This document shows, piece after piece, positions 1 through 8,637 of a DNA stretch of 64,000 nucleotides. How positions within the stretch are numbered: the first letter of the stretch is position 1; every line of letters begins with the position of its first letter. The stretch is from assembly GCA_020851735.1 (NCBI GenBank), contig JADZCD010000033.1, forward strand, positions 41,237 through 105,236. The letters are read 5' to 3'. Position numbers and translations under genes: made by a program. This DNA is from Phycisphaeraceae bacterium. Its GTDB lineage: Bacteria; Planctomycetota; Phycisphaerae; Phycisphaerales; Phycisphaeraceae. A model generated the notes under the pieces. The model was given only the letters and a program-made list of their open reading frames with translations. It did not search any database and was not told the DNA's origin.

Positions 1-2
1 CG

Positions 3-302
3 GGGATGCAGGTGGTCGACTTGCGCACGGCCAAGGAAGTGGCGACGGCGCCTTTGCTGGGCGTGGAGGGGGCGACGGTGCGGCACGTGCCGGTGGACGA
101 ATTGCGGGCGCGCCTGGCGGAGCTGGACCCCAGGCAGCCGACGGTGACGGTTTGTGCCTCGGGCTTGCGCAGCTACATCGGCGCGCGGATCTTAAAGGCG
201 CACGGCTTTACGGACGTGCGCAATCTGACGGGGGGCGCGAGCATGCGGCGGATAGCGCTGAGCCAGACACGAGGGCCTTGCGGGGGGGGCCAAGGGCGCT
301 AG
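3..302 (+). CDS. C-terminal rhodanese domain of a probable CoA-disulfide reductase-type oxidoreductase (5' truncated)
   Basis: The frame is open to the left edge, so only the C-terminal part of the gene is present. The residues form a rhodanese-like domain: a VDLRTAKEV strand, a HVPVDELRARL segment, the loop TVCASGLRSYIGARIL with the Cys where rhodaneses carry their active-site cysteine, and a final RNLTGG turn. The wording CASGLRSYIGARIL is typical of rhodanese domains fused to the C terminus of FAD-dependent pyridine nucleotide-disulfide oxidoreductases of the CoA-disulfide reductase group. That full-length identity is inferred because the FAD domain is outside the window. A stand-alone rhodanese remains possible. 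A strong hairpin follows the stop codon. Confidence 0.7.
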   Translation, partial: GMQVVDLRTAKEVATAPLLGVEGATVRHVPVDELRARLAELDPRQPTVTVCASGLRSYIGARILKAHGFTDVRNLTGGASMRRIALSQTRGPCGGGQGR

Positions 303-321
303 ACGGGGGGACGGATAAAAA

Positions 322-374
322 AACCGCCCTCGGAAGAGCTTGTGTTCAACAAAAGCTCGCTTCCGAGGGCGGTT
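322..374. terminator. Long hairpin, probable bidirectional terminator
   Basis: A stem of about 15 bp (AACCGCCCTCGGAAG paired with CTTCCGAGGGCGGTT), extended by AGCTT/AAGCT, lies between the convergent rhodanese-domain gene and rplI. It is flanked by A-rich sequence on the left and GTATT on the right. The U-tract is better for a transcript read on the minus strand, where a run of T follows the stem. Confidence 0.7.
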
Positions 375-517
375 GTATTACAGCCGATCAAGCGGCCGGG
401 CTACGGGCGGATTTATACGGATTGCGGTAGTCGCGCAGGCGAAAGACCGCCTGCTCACCCGGCCGGCGGAGCGGCCGGGCTTTACTTTTCACGCCTGCGG
501 TATTTTCACAGGGCGTA

Positions 518-1054
518 TTACTTCTGATCCTGCTCGTCTTCTTCCACCAGTTCGCCTTCGACTTCCACGTCGGCGTCGGCCTGGCCTTGTTCGCCGGCGG
601 GCTTGTCGGAGACCACCCAGAGCTTGATCTGGGTGCGGAGGTCGCCGGCCAGCTGGATGGGGATTTCGTAGGAATCCAAGCGTTTGATCTGTTCGCCGAT
701 GCGCACGGTGCGGTCGTCGATGGCGAAGCCGGCGCTGCGCAGGGCGTTGGCGATGTCGTGCTGGGAGACGCCGCCGAAGAGGATGCCCTGTTCGTTGGCC
801 GCGCGTTCGAGGGTGATCTCGAAGTTGGCGATTTTTTCGAGCATCTGTTCGAGCTCGATGCGTTTGAGGCGCATCTGTTCTTCAACGATCTTGCGCTTTT
901 CCTGGAGACGGCGGATGTTGCCTTCGGTCGGGGTGGTGGCCAGGCTGCGGGGCAGGAGGAAATTGCGGGCGTAGCCGGGCCGGACGCGCACGACGTCGCC
1001 GACGATGCCCAGGTTGTCCACGCTTTCGGTCAGCAGCAATTCGATGGTTTTCAT
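518..1054 (-). CDS. rplI: 50S ribosomal protein L9
   Basis: This is ribosomal protein L9 of the large subunit, which binds 23S rRNA and spans domains of the 50S surface. The N-terminal domain has the hallmark sequence VDNLGIVGDVVRVRPGYARN followed by FLLPRSLA, then the long connecting helix (about residues 45-75) and the C-terminal domain. The protein has 178 residues, longer than the usual 148-150, because of an acidic tail rich in Glu and Asp (about residues 150-178). It is the last gene of a minus-strand operon rpsF-ssb-rplI. The ATG start matches the family N terminus MKTIELLL. Confidence 0.97.
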   Translation of the reverse strand: MKTIELLLTESVDNLGIVGDVVRVRPGYARNFLLPRSLATTPTEGNIRRLQEKRKIVEEQMRLKRIELEQMLEKIANFEITLERAANEQGILFGGVSQHDIANALRSAGFAIDDRTVRIGEQIKRLDSYEIPIQLAGDLRTQIKLWVVSDKPAGEQGQADADVEVEGELVEEDEQDQK

Positions 1055-1164
1055 GTTGTCCTTTTCCTGTAAATCTTCCGGCAGTTAGGCGCCGCGGGCG
1101 GGAACGCTCCCGAAGGCGACACCAGCATGAGGGTGAGCGAGGGAAAATCAGCCGGGGGGGCTGA

Positions 1165-1656
1165 TCAAAACGGGATGTCGTCCTCCTCGACGGGCTGATG
1201 AGGCTCCAGCGGCGGGGCGGAGGAACCGGCGTTGGCCGCGGCGCCTCCGGGGGCGGGGGCGCGGGCGGGGCGAGCGGCGCCGTTCGCCGAGGGCGCGGCA
1301 CTGTCGCCGCTGGCGGCGCCCGGGGCGCGGGAATCAACGAATTGGAACTGCTCGACGACGACTTTGAGCTTCGAGCGATTGTTGCCTTCGCGGTCGGTCC
1401 ACTGATCCAGGCGCAGGCGGCCTTCGATGAATACGGGCCGGCCCTTGCGCAGGTATTGATTGATGGTTTCGGCGGAGCGGCCGAACGCGTCGCAATCGAC
1501 GAAGGTGGTTTCCTCCTGGGTTTCGCCCTGCTGATTGCGCCACCGGCGGGTGATGGCCAGGCCGAAGCTGACCACCGCGGTATTGCTCGGCAGGTAGCGA
1601 AGCTCGGGATCGCGGGTCATGTTGCCCATGAGCATGACCTTGTTGAGATTGGGCAT
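1165..1656 (-). CDS. ssb: Single-stranded DNA-binding protein
   Basis: SSB coats single-stranded DNA during replication, repair and recombination. The N-terminal OB fold runs from MPNLNKVMLMGNMTRDPELR to about residue 110, followed by a Pro/Ala/Gly-rich disordered linker and the acidic tip EEDDIPF that recruits partner proteins. I chose the ATG at 1656 because the family starts at MPNLNKV, and a GGAG lies about nine bases upstream; a longer upstream extension has no family support. The protein has 163 residues. It lies between rpsF and rplI, the usual place in many bacteria, although rpsR, commonly the next gene, is absent. Confidence 0.96.
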   Translation of the reverse strand: MPNLNKVMLMGNMTRDPELRYLPSNTAVVSFGLAITRRWRNQQGETQEETTFVDCDAFGRSAETINQYLRKGRPVFIEGRLRLDQWTDREGNNRSKLKVVVEQFQFVDSRAPGAASGDSAAPSANGAARPARAPAPGGAAANAGSSAPPLEPHQPVEEDDIPF

Positions 1657-1800
1657 GGCAGCCACTCCGCGCAGGGGGAAAGGACACGGTCGACGGGCGC
1701 TGGGGCCCAGGGAGTAAGGTTCGAATCGCGCCAACGAAAATCAAGAGCCGACCACCAGCCTCGGCCGACCGGTAGCGACCGGCCGGGGAAGGCGGTGGTT

Positions 1801-2232
1801 TTACTCCTCGTTGCCAGGGGCGGTCGCTTCGGCGGGCTCTTCCGCGGCGCCGGGTTCGCCGGTTTCGGAACGCAGGCGAGCTTCCACGCGGATGTCGGCG
1901 GCTTTGCGGGCGACTTCCAGTTCCGGTTCGCCCATGTAATCGGCCCGAAGAATCATGAAGCGCACGATTTGCTCGGACAGCCGGCAATCGCGTTCGATGC
2001 TGATGATCTGGGAATGGGGAGCCTTGAAATAGCAGAGCAGGTACACGCCGCGCTTCTGGCTGCGGATGGGATAGGCCAGGCGGCGCTCTTCCCAGCGGTT
2101 TAGGACCAGGATTTCCGCCTGGGCGCGGCCGAGAACCTGCTGGAGGTATTCGATGGAGGCGGCTAGATCCGCGGAAGCGGCCTGACTAAGAAGAAAAAGA
2201 CCTTCGTACGTGCCGATACGCTGCTCGGACAT
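1801..2232 (-). CDS. rpsF: 30S ribosomal protein S6
   Basis: S6 is a small-subunit protein that binds 16S rRNA together with S18. The 143-residue sequence has the expected ferredoxin-like core: RIGTYEGLFLLS at the start, the RRLAYPI strand, GVYLLCYFKAP, and IERDCRLSEQIVRFMILR. The acidic, Ala/Glu-rich tail is common in S6. The ATG at 2232 is chosen because the family N terminus begins there and AGGAG lies nine bases upstream. It is the first gene of the minus-strand operon with ssb and rplI; a promoter-like sequence lies about 100 bases upstream. Confidence 0.96.
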   Translation of the reverse strand: MSEQRIGTYEGLFLLSQAASADLAASIEYLQQVLGRAQAEILVLNRWEERRLAYPIRSQKRGVYLLCYFKAPHSQIISIERDCRLSEQIVRFMILRADYMGEPELEVARKAADIRVEARLRSETGEPGAAEEPAEATAPGNEE

Positions 2233-2329
2233 GGCAAAAAGCTCCTGGGCACCGCCCGGTAGTTCAGGCCACACGCCTGGACATCGGACCCAGGCCGGAT
2301 TGGCTGGGCCGGGCGATTTGGAACGTGTC

Positions 2330-2358
2330 AGTTTAGTCCATCTGGGGGGTGGTGGCAA
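2330..2358 (-). promoter_or_regulatory. Candidate sigma-70 promoter for rpsF-ssb-rplI
   Basis: On the minus strand TTGCCA (-35) and TAAACT (-10) are separated by 17 bases, about 100 bases before the rpsF start. Position and spacing fit a housekeeping promoter; it is inferred from sequence only. Confidence 0.4.
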
Positions 2359-2466
2359 ACACGGCACAAAGCCTTGAGAAATGGGTACTAAAGCGCGTCT
2401 GGAGGCCGGCGGCAGGGGGGAGGGGTCAGTAGCGAGAGAGGGGGGGAGATTGATAAGCTGTCAGGC

Positions 2467-3396
2467 ATGGCAGCAAGAATGACTATTGTCGGACTGGGCG
2501 AAGCGTTATTTGATTTATTCCCGGATCGGGAAGTGCTTGGCGGGGCGCCATTAAACGTCGCGGTGCACGCCCATCAACTGGCGGGGGTGCTGGGCGGGCG
2601 GGGAGTGGTGGTGAGCCGGATCGGGCAGGACGACTTAGGCAAGCAGCTGCTGGCGGACGTCACTGGGCGGAAGATGACGGCGGAATTCATTCAGACTGAT
2701 CCGGATCACCCCACGGGGCGGGTGTATGTGGGGTTTGATGATCGGGGCGAGCCGTCGTTCGACATTGTGCGCGGGGTGGCGTGGGACTGGCTGCAGTTTG
2801 ATCCGGACTTGGAGGCGTTGGCGGCCAGTTGCCAGGCAGTGTGTTTCGGCAGTCTGGCCCAGCGTGAAGCCCAGGCGAGGAACACGATCTATCGATTTTT
2901 GACCGCGGCCAAGGAAGCGGTGCGGCTGTTTGACGTGAACTTAAGGCAGCAGTATTTCGATCGCCAGATTCTGGAAAAGAGCTTTGCCCTGGCGACGGCG
3001 ATCAAGCTTAATGATCAGGAATTGCCGGTGGTGGCCCGGACGGTGGGTTTAGGCGAAATCGCCGGCGGGGACGAGGGGCTGGATCAGGGGGCGAAGCTGC
3101 TGGTTAAGCGATTCGGGGTCAAGCTGCTGGCGTTAACGCGGGGGGTGCGGGGGACGGTGATTTATACGGCCAGCGAGCGATTTGAGGATCAGCCGGTGAG
3201 CTATCCAGCGGCCAAGGGCGCGGACGCGGTGGGGGCGGGCGACGCGTGCAGCGCGGGATTGTTGGTCGGATTGCTGTTGCGCTGGCCGATGAAGAAGACG
3301 CTGACGCTGGCCAATCACACGGGGGCGTTCGTGGCCTCCCAGCCGGGGGCGACGCCGAAGTTGCCGGAGTCGATTCTGGGGCAGGTCAAGGGCTAA
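2467..3396 (+). CDS. PfkB-family sugar kinase (fructokinase-like)
   Basis: This is a ribokinase/PfkB-family kinase that phosphorylates a sugar with ATP in the cytoplasm. The N terminus carries the substrate-binding GEALFDLFP and GGAPLNVAVHAHQLAG (family GG motif), and the C terminus carries the anion-hole and catalytic-base motif GADAVGAGDACSAG (about residues 250-263), the second PfkB signature. The length of 309 residues is normal. The closest-looking members are fructokinases, but the sugar cannot be assigned from sequence. An alternative start at the ATG at 2479 would remove four residues. It is separated from the divergent rpsF operon by about 230 bases. Confidence 0.85.
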   Translation: MAARMTIVGLGEALFDLFPDREVLGGAPLNVAVHAHQLAGVLGGRGVVVSRIGQDDLGKQLLADVTGRKMTAEFIQTDPDHPTGRVYVGFDDRGEPSFDIVRGVAWDWLQFDPDLEALAASCQAVCFGSLAQREAQARNTIYRFLTAAKEAVRLFDVNLRQQYFDRQILEKSFALATAIKLNDQELPVVARTVGLGEIAGGDEGLDQGAKLLVKRFGVKLLALTRGVRGTVIYTASERFEDQPVSYPAAKGADAVGAGDACSAGLLVGLLLRWPMKKTLTLANHTGAFVASQPGATPKLPESILGQVKG

Positions 3397-3539
3397 GGCG
3401 GGCGGCCAGAGGTCACGGAGCGGGAAGTCCAGGTCGCCACAAGAAAAAAAGGCGGATCAGGTTATAATAAGAGACTTTGCATCCGCGGAGGAGCGGGTGT
3501 TTTTATCCGTGTGTTGGTCGAAAAAAAGGAGCCGCCATC

Positions 3540-4580
3540 GTGGCTGCGTCAACGAGTCGTCCAAACGTCGCAATCGTGGGTGTTACGGGAGCAGTGGGTC
3601 AGGAATTTCTGCGCGTGCTTGAGCAGCGGAACTTCCCGATCGGGCACGTCAAAATGCTGGCCAGCGCGCGCAGTGCCGGCAAGCGGATCGACTTTAAGGG
3701 CAAGAGCCACACGGTTGAGGAACTGACGGAAAAGAGTTTTAAGGACGTGGACCTGGCGCTGTTCAGCGCGGGTGGATCGATCAGCAAGCAGTATGGGCCG
3801 ATCTCCTCGGAAGCGGGGGCGACGGTGGTGGACAACAGCTCGGCGTTCCGCATGACGCCGGGCATTCCGCTGGTGGTGCCGGAGGTTAACCCCGAGGCAG
3901 TTAAAGGGATCAAGCTGGGCAAGGGCGGGATCATTGCCAATCCCAACTGTTCGACGATCATCATGCTGGTGCCGGTGACGCCGCTGCATCGGGCGGCTAC
4001 GGTGGTGCGGATGGTGGTCAGCACGTATCAGGCGGCCAGCGGCGCGGGGGCGGCGGCGATGGCGGAGCTCGAGCAGCAGACCCGCGAGGTGCTCGACGGC
4101 CGGCCGGCCACGTGCAAGATCTTTAAGCAGCAGTACGCGTTTAACCTGTTCAGCCATAACTCGGCGGTGCAGGACAACGGGTACAACGAGGAAGAATTGA
4201 AGATGGTGCGCGAGACGCACAAGATCTGGGGCGACGAGCGGCCGAAGATCACGGCGATGTGCGTGCGCGTGCCGGTGATGCGGGCGCATGCCGAGAGCAT
4301 CAACCTGACGCTGGCCAAGAAGCTGACGGTGGAGGAAGCCCGGGAGATTCTGGACAAGGCGCCGGGGGTGTCGATCATCGACGACCGCAAGAACAACCGC
4401 TTCCCCACGCCGCTGGACGCCAGCGGGCGGGACGACATTTACGTCGGGCGCATCCGCGAGGACATCAGCCGCAACGGCAGCGGGCAGGAAGGTTACGGGC
4501 TGGACTTGTTTGTCAGCGGCGACCAGCTGCGTAAGGGCGCGGCCCTGAACGCGGTGCAGATCGCCGAGCTGCTGCTGTAG
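3540..4580 (+). CDS. asd: Aspartate-semialdehyde dehydrogenase
   Basis: The enzyme reduces aspartyl-phosphate to aspartate semialdehyde with NADPH, the branch point to lysine/diaminopimelate, threonine and methionine. The N-terminal Rossmann motif is NVAIVGVTGAVGQEFLRVL, and the active-site cysteine lies in ANPNCSTI. The SGAGAAAMAELEQQ segment and the C-terminal FVSGDQLRKGAALNAVQIAE are family signatures. I place the start at GTG 3540 (346 residues) because AGGAG lies eight bases upstream; the longer reading from 3477 adds 21 residues with no family resemblance. A terminator hairpin follows at about 4652. Confidence 0.95.
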   Translation: MAASTSRPNVAIVGVTGAVGQEFLRVLEQRNFPIGHVKMLASARSAGKRIDFKGKSHTVEELTEKSFKDVDLALFSAGGSISKQYGPISSEAGATVVDNSSAFRMTPGIPLVVPEVNPEAVKGIKLGKGGIIANPNCSTIIMLVPVTPLHRAATVVRMVVSTYQAASGAGAAAMAELEQQTREVLDGRPATCKIFKQQYAFNLFSHNSAVQDNGYNEEELKMVRETHKIWGDERPKITAMCVRVPVMRAHAESINLTLAKKLTVEEAREILDKAPGVSIIDDRKNNRFPTPLDASGRDDIYVGRIREDISRNGSGQEGYGLDLFVSGDQLRKGAALNAVQIAELLL

Positions 4581-4651
4581 GGGGGAGCGGGGGTTGGGGA
4601 TTGGGGGTTGGGGAAAGACAAGGGAAGGCAAGTAAAGGCAGAATTACCTAT

Positions 4652-4683
4652 ACAACCCCGCGTGATTGCGGGGTTGTTTTGTT
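4652..4683 (+). terminator. Rho-independent terminator after asd
   Basis: ACAACCCCGC and GCGGGGTTGT form a perfect 10-bp stem with a six-base loop, followed by TTTTGTTT. Confidence 0.85.
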
Positions 4684-4780
4684 TATCAGCGGGCCGGTGC
4701 GCCGGGGTTGCAGTGTTGGCGGCCGAATTGAGGGCGGGGGTACTTTTGCAGCAGGCGGGTCTTGGCTACCATGCTCGGAC

Positions 4781-5467
4781 ATGAAACGGTTAGCCGATGC
4801 CGCTGGGGTTGGGGAATTGATCGCTCGCTTAGGCGAGGCGATCCGGGGTGGTTTGGCGGGCGGCGGGGAAAAAGGGCAGGCTGCACCCTCACCCTACCCT
4901 CTCCCTCAAGGAGGGAGAGGGAATGAAGAGAGCACTTGCGGAGGCGAGGAAAATGCCCCCGCCGCATGAGGCGGGATATATAAGGGCGATTCCGGGGGCG
5001 GGGGTGCTTCCGGGGGGTGGGCGCTGGTGGGGATTCGTAGTCGGGGGGACATCATTGCTGGTCAATTGGCTAAGCAGCTGAAGCCGGACCACGTGGGCAC
5101 GCTGGATATCACGTTGTATCGGGATGATCTGTCGGGGGTGGCGGCCCAGCCGGTGGTGCGGACGACGGAGATACCGTTTGCGATTGACGATCTGGACGTG
5201 GTGCTGGTTGACGACGTGCTGATGACCGGTCGCTCGGTGCGGGCGGCGATACAGTCGCTGATGGACTTAGGGCGGCCGCGGCGGATCTGGCTGGCGGTGC
5301 TGGTGGATCGGGGGGGACGAGAGCTGCCGATTGCCGCGGATTTCGTGGGGATGGATTTACGGGGCAAAATCGCCACGGGCGATCAGGTGCGGGTCCGGCT
5401 GCGGCCGACGGACCCGGAGGATGCTATCCTGATTGAGCCCGGGCCAGGAAGGAACGTAAGCGCGTGA
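4781..5467 (+). pseudogene. pyrR: PyrR-type uracil phosphoribosyltransferase/regulator, interrupted by a repeat insertion
   Basis: From 5018 the frame encodes a convincing PyrR body: ALVGIRSRGD, GTLDITLYRDDL, and the PRPP-binding loop VVLVDDVLMTGRSVRAA. The missing first helix is found upstream in the same frame from ATG 4781 (MKRLADAAGVGELIARLGEA). Between them lie about 150 bases of repeat DNA (4863-5017) with an in-frame TGA at 4967. PyrR proteins have about 175-180 residues, and the two parts together match that without the insert. The gene is therefore probably broken; the downstream part could only be made from an internal start such as GTG 5027, lacking the N-terminal helix. Its stop overlaps the pyrB GTG start. 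Confidence 0.65.
4863..5017 (+). repeat. Composite palindromic repeat inside pyrR
   Basis: The left part has CCCTCACCCT followed by an 11-bp perfect stem (CCCTCTCCCTC at 4897-4907, GAGGGAGAGGG at 4911-4921). The middle holds CCCGCCGCATGAGGCGGG, itself an inverted repeat, and the right end is TTCCGGGGGCGGGGG. The same left and right ends occur in thiF (17600-17735). The left part alone recurs near 33255 and the right part near 32008. Confidence 0.75.
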
Positions 5468-6456
5468 GCGAAAGGCCAGCTGAATATCAGTGGCTGCACA
5501 ATCACCTGCTGGGGCTGGAGGAGTTGCCAGTCCAGGACATCCGATTTCTTTTGCAGACAGCCAAGGGATTTGAGGGCATCAGCACGCGCAGCGTCAAGAA
5601 GGTGCCGGCCCTGCGCGGCAAGGTGGTGGTGAATCTGTTCTTTGAGGACTCGACGCGCACGCGGACGAGCTTTCAACTGGCGGCCAGCCGCTTGTCGGCC
5701 GACGTGATCAATTTTGAGGCCAAGGTGTCCAGCGTATCCAAGGGCGAGACGTTGCGCGATACGGCCCGGAACATCGAGGCGATGGGCGTGGACGTGATCG
5801 TCTGCCGGCACAACCTCAGCGGAGCGGTGCATCAGTTGGCGCGGTCGGTGGCGTGTTCGGTGGTCAATGCCGGCGACGGGCAACACGAGCACCCCACGCA
5901 GGGGCTGCTGGACATTTACACGGTGGCTAAGCGGTACGGGCGGGAGGACTACAACCTGGCGGGGCTGACGGTGGCGATTGTGGGCGACATCGCCCATAGC
6001 CGGGTGGCGCGGTCGAACATCTATGGGCTCCTGAAGCTGGGAGCCAAGGTGATTCTGGTGGGCCCGCCGACGCTGCTGCCTTCGGGATTCGCGGAGCTTG
6101 GATGTGAGCTGTCGTCGGACTTCGATGCGGTGCTGCCGCGGGTGGACGTGGTGAACATGCTGCGGATCCAGTTTGAAAGGATCCAGGGGCAGGTGCTGCC
6201 GAGCTTGCGGGAGTACCAGCACTTTTTCGGCTTGACGCGCAAGCGCATGCGCTTGGCCCGCCCGGATGTGCTGGTGATGCATCCTGGGCCGATGAATCGG
6301 GGGGTGGAGATTGACTCGGGCGTGGCGGATGGGCCCAACAGCGCGATTCTGGCGCAGGTGGCCAACGGTCTGGCGGTGCGGATGGCCAGCTTGTTCCTGG
6401 TGACGTCGTCGGGTCGGGGAGAGTTACTGGAGAAGGGTCGGGGAGAAGAGAACTAA
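5464..6456 (+). CDS. pyrB: Aspartate carbamoyltransferase, catalytic subunit
   Basis: PyrB condenses carbamoyl phosphate and aspartate, the first committed step of pyrimidine synthesis. The carbamoyl-phosphate site [10 protein letters not shown], the [13 protein letters not shown] motif and [13 protein letters not shown] near the C terminus are all present, and the 330-residue length is typical of the catalytic chain. The GTG start overlaps the pyrR stop (GTGA), and the TAA stop overlaps the gmk start (TAATG), so the three genes are translationally coupled. Since PyrR usually regulates pyr genes, the damage upstream may leave pyrB unregulated or expressed from read-through. Confidence 0.96.
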   Translation: MSERPAEYQWLHNHLLGLEELPVQDIRFLLQTAKGFEGISTRSVKKVPALRGKVVVNLFFEDSTRTRTSFQLAASRLSADVINFEAKVSSVSKGETLRDTARNIEAMGVDVIVCRHNLSGAVHQLARSVACSVVNAGDGQHEHPTQGLLDIYTVAKRYGREDYNLAGLTVAIVGDIAHSRVARSNIYGLLKLGAKVILVGPPTLLPSGFAELGCELSSDFDAVLPRVDVVNMLRIQFERIQGQVLPSLREYQHFFGLTRKRMRLARPDVLVMHPGPMNRGVEIDSGVADGPNSAILAQVANGLAVRMASLFLVTSSGRGELLEKGRGEEN

Positions 6457-7043
6457 TGGTCGCTGCGCCAGGCCAAGCGGGATTGTTGTTGATTATTTCC
6501 GGGCCGTCGGGAGCGGGCAAGAGCACGATCGCGCACGAGATCGAAAAGCGCCTGGGGGGCATCTTCAGCGTGTCGGTGACGACGCGGGCCAAGACCAACA
6601 AGGACGTGGAGGGGCGGGATTATCATTTTGTGGATCGGGGGGAATTTGAACGGCTCAAGGCGGCGGGGGAATTTCTGGAATCGGCGGAAGTGTTCGGAAA
6701 CATGTACGGCACGCCGCGCACACCGGTGGATCAGGCGGTGGCGGCAGGGCGGCTGATGATTCTGGAAATCGACGTGCAGGGCGGGGAACAGGTCAAGGCG
6801 AAAATGCCGCAGGCGCTGGCGGTTTTTATTCTGCCGCCGAGCGAGGCGGAATTGCTGCGGCGGTTGCGCGATCGCGGTCGGGACACGGAGGAAGTGATCC
6901 AGAAACGATTTGCCAAGGCGCAGGCGGAAGTGGCCCGCGCCAAGGCGGGCAAGACATACGACCGGTACGTGGTTAACGTTGATCTGGAAAAGGCGATCGC
7001 GGAAGTGGCGGAGGCGATCAGGGCGAGGATGGGGGGGGGATAA
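6456..7043 (+). CDS. gmk: Guanylate kinase
   Basis: Gmk phosphorylates GMP to GDP with ATP. The P-loop GPSGAGKST is at residues 15-23, followed by SVSVTTRAKTNKDVEGRDYHFV, the GMP-binding region with the conserved Tyr, and the lid segment RLRDRGRDTEEVIQKR. The length of 195 residues is normal for the family. It starts at the ATG overlapping the pyrB stop, forming a small nucleotide-synthesis operon with pyrR and pyrB. Confidence 0.96.
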   Translation: MVAAPGQAGLLLIISGPSGAGKSTIAHEIEKRLGGIFSVSVTTRAKTNKDVEGRDYHFVDRGEFERLKAAGEFLESAEVFGNMYGTPRTPVDQAVAAGRLMILEIDVQGGEQVKAKMPQALAVFILPPSEAELLRRLRDRGRDTEEVIQKRFAKAQAEVARAKAGKTYDRYVVNVDLEKAIAEVAEAIRARMGGG

Positions 7044-7286
7044 GAAGGAGTCAGGGATTGGGGATCAGAGGTTGGGGGAAAAGCCATGCAGCATTGTCGA
7101 TTGCCGAATTTCGATTGCCGATGTGAAAGCCGCCTGTTTCGTAACTTGACCCGACTCTAAACCCCATACCCCTTTTGGCTGTCGCGGGGCACTCTATCCA
7201 CTGGGGCATGCTGCGCTTAGCCCAAGGCACCTAGGCGCGGACGTGGCGTTTTTCGGAAACCGTGGATTGGTGGTATCTTGGGGGTT

Positions 7287-8570
7287 ATGGACGCTGCGGT
7301 ATTCCTGGACCGGGACAACACGATCATTGAGAACGACGGGGACTTAGGCGATCCCGCCTTGGTCAAGCTGTTGCGCGGGACCGCGTCGGCGATCGCATCC
7401 TTAAAAGGATTGGGGTACCGGGTGGTGGTGGTGAGCAATCAGGGGGGCGTGGCGCGGGGGAAGTATTCGGAAAAGGACGTGGAAGCGGTCAACCGGCGGG
7501 TGGCGGAAGTGGTGGCGGTCACCAGCGGGGCGAAGATCGATCGCTTTTACTATTGCCCGTTTCACCCGGAAGGCACGGTGGAGAAATATCGGCGGGAACA
7601 TCCGTGGCGCAAGCCGCAGCCGGGGATGCTGTTTGAGGCGGCCCGGCAGATGCGTCTGGACCTGACGCAGAGCTGGATGATCGGGGACCAGTTGCGCGAC
7701 GTGGCGGCGGGGGCGGCGGCGGGAACACGCACCATTCTGCTCACCGGGGATGCGGAAGAGGAAGGGTTTGAATCGGCTGAACACGCCCAGGGGACCGAAG
7801 GACAGATCAACGGCAAGGTGGTCAAGCCTGATTTTGTCTGCCGCAACCTGACGGAGGCGGTGCGGATCGTAGCCCAGCAGCGTCGCCCGGAGGTGTATCA
7901 GGACCTGCGTGAAGAAGGCAAGCAAGGGCGCTGGCGGGCGGGGGCGTCCAATGCCGCGAGCACGACGGGGACAAGTCCGGCGGGACAGACTCCTCCGCCG
8001 GCTGGGCCGCAGGCGTCGTTGAGCTTGCCGGGGCAGGCGTCGTCATCGGCCACGGCGTTTTCGCCCTTGCAGTTTCCGTCGGTGGTGCCGCCCTTAGCGG
8101 CGCCGGTGGTGGTCAAGGCGGTCAGCGCGCCGGCCCCGGAAGCGGCTGAAGACGAGGTTCTGCCGGAAGAGGACGTGGAAGTGGAAACGGTAAGGTCGGC
8201 CTCGGCTTTCCCCGGCGACGAGGAAGAAGCGGAGGACGAGGAGGAGCAAGGGGCGTGGGTGGCGACGGAGGCTGCCCCGGCCCAGGTCGCCCCCGGCGAA
8301 AAAACCGAGCCGGCCAGGGAACGGCGGCCGGCGCCTTCCGCGGAGCAGACCTTGCGGGAAATACTCGGGGAATTGCGCAACCAGCGCGACAGCGGTGATG
8401 AGTTTTCATGGATGCATATCCTGGCGCTGGTGCTGCAGGTGGTGGCGGTGGTGTGCCTGTTCGGGGCACTGTCGATGGGCAAGCAGGACATGGTGCTGTA
8501 TCAACGCTGGCTGGGGGTGGGACTGCTGGTGCAGATGATGACGATCACGCTGCTCCTGTTTCGCCGCTGA
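7287..8570 (+). CDS. GmhB-like HAD phosphatase with long linker and two C-terminal membrane helices
   Basis: The first 180 residues form a HAD phosphatase of the histidinol-phosphatase/heptose-bisphosphate-phosphatase type: AAVFLDRDNTII with the nucleophile Asp, VVVVSNQGGVARG, YYCPFHPEG (the Cys/His zinc loop region) and the KPQPGML and WMIGDQLRDV motifs. GmhB dephosphorylates heptose 1,7-bisphosphate for LPS core synthesis. Unlike ordinary GmhB (about 190 residues), this protein continues through a Pro/Ala/Glu-rich low-complexity region into two hydrophobic segments (MHILALVLQVVAVVCLFGAL, then VGLLVQMMTITLLLF), so it is probably membrane anchored. I chose ATG 7287 rather than the TTG three codons upstream. 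It precedes glycosyltransferase genes. Confidence 0.85.
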   Translation: MDAAVFLDRDNTIIENDGDLGDPALVKLLRGTASAIASLKGLGYRVVVVSNQGGVARGKYSEKDVEAVNRRVAEVVAVTSGAKIDRFYYCPFHPEGTVEKYRREHPWRKPQPGMLFEAARQMRLDLTQSWMIGDQLRDVAAGAAAGTRTILLTGDAEEEGFESAEHAQGTEGQINGKVVKPDFVCRNLTEAVRIVAQQRRPEVYQDLREEGKQGRWRAGASNAASTTGTSPAGQTPPPAGPQASLSLPGQASSSATAFSPLQFPSVVPPLAAPVVVKAVSAPAPEAAEDEVLPEEDVEVETVRSASAFPGDEEEAEDEEEQGAWVATEAAPAQVAPGEKTEPARERRPAPSAEQTLREILGELRNQRDSGDEFSWMHILALVLQVVAVVCLFGALSMGKQDMVLYQRWLGVGLLVQMMTITLLLFRR

Positions 8571-8637
8571 AGCCGGGCGGCGGGTGCCGGCTGACGGCGT
8601 AAGGTGGGTCTGAAAAGCTGACGGTATACTCTGGGCT

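Noticed and set aside
460..500. CCCGGCC...GGCCGGG hairpin near the rplI stop as its terminator
   Set aside because: On the minus strand no U-tract follows; the hairpin at 322-374 is the better candidate.
3549..4631. Long open frame opposite asd
   Set aside because: It mirrors the aspartate-semialdehyde dehydrogenase gene, is rich in His and Arg, and has no family resemblance.
4897..4921. Palindromes CCCTCTCCCTC...GAGGGAGAGGG read as a terminator
   Set aside because: No T-tract follows, and copies lie inside thiF and pyrR, so they are repeat elements.
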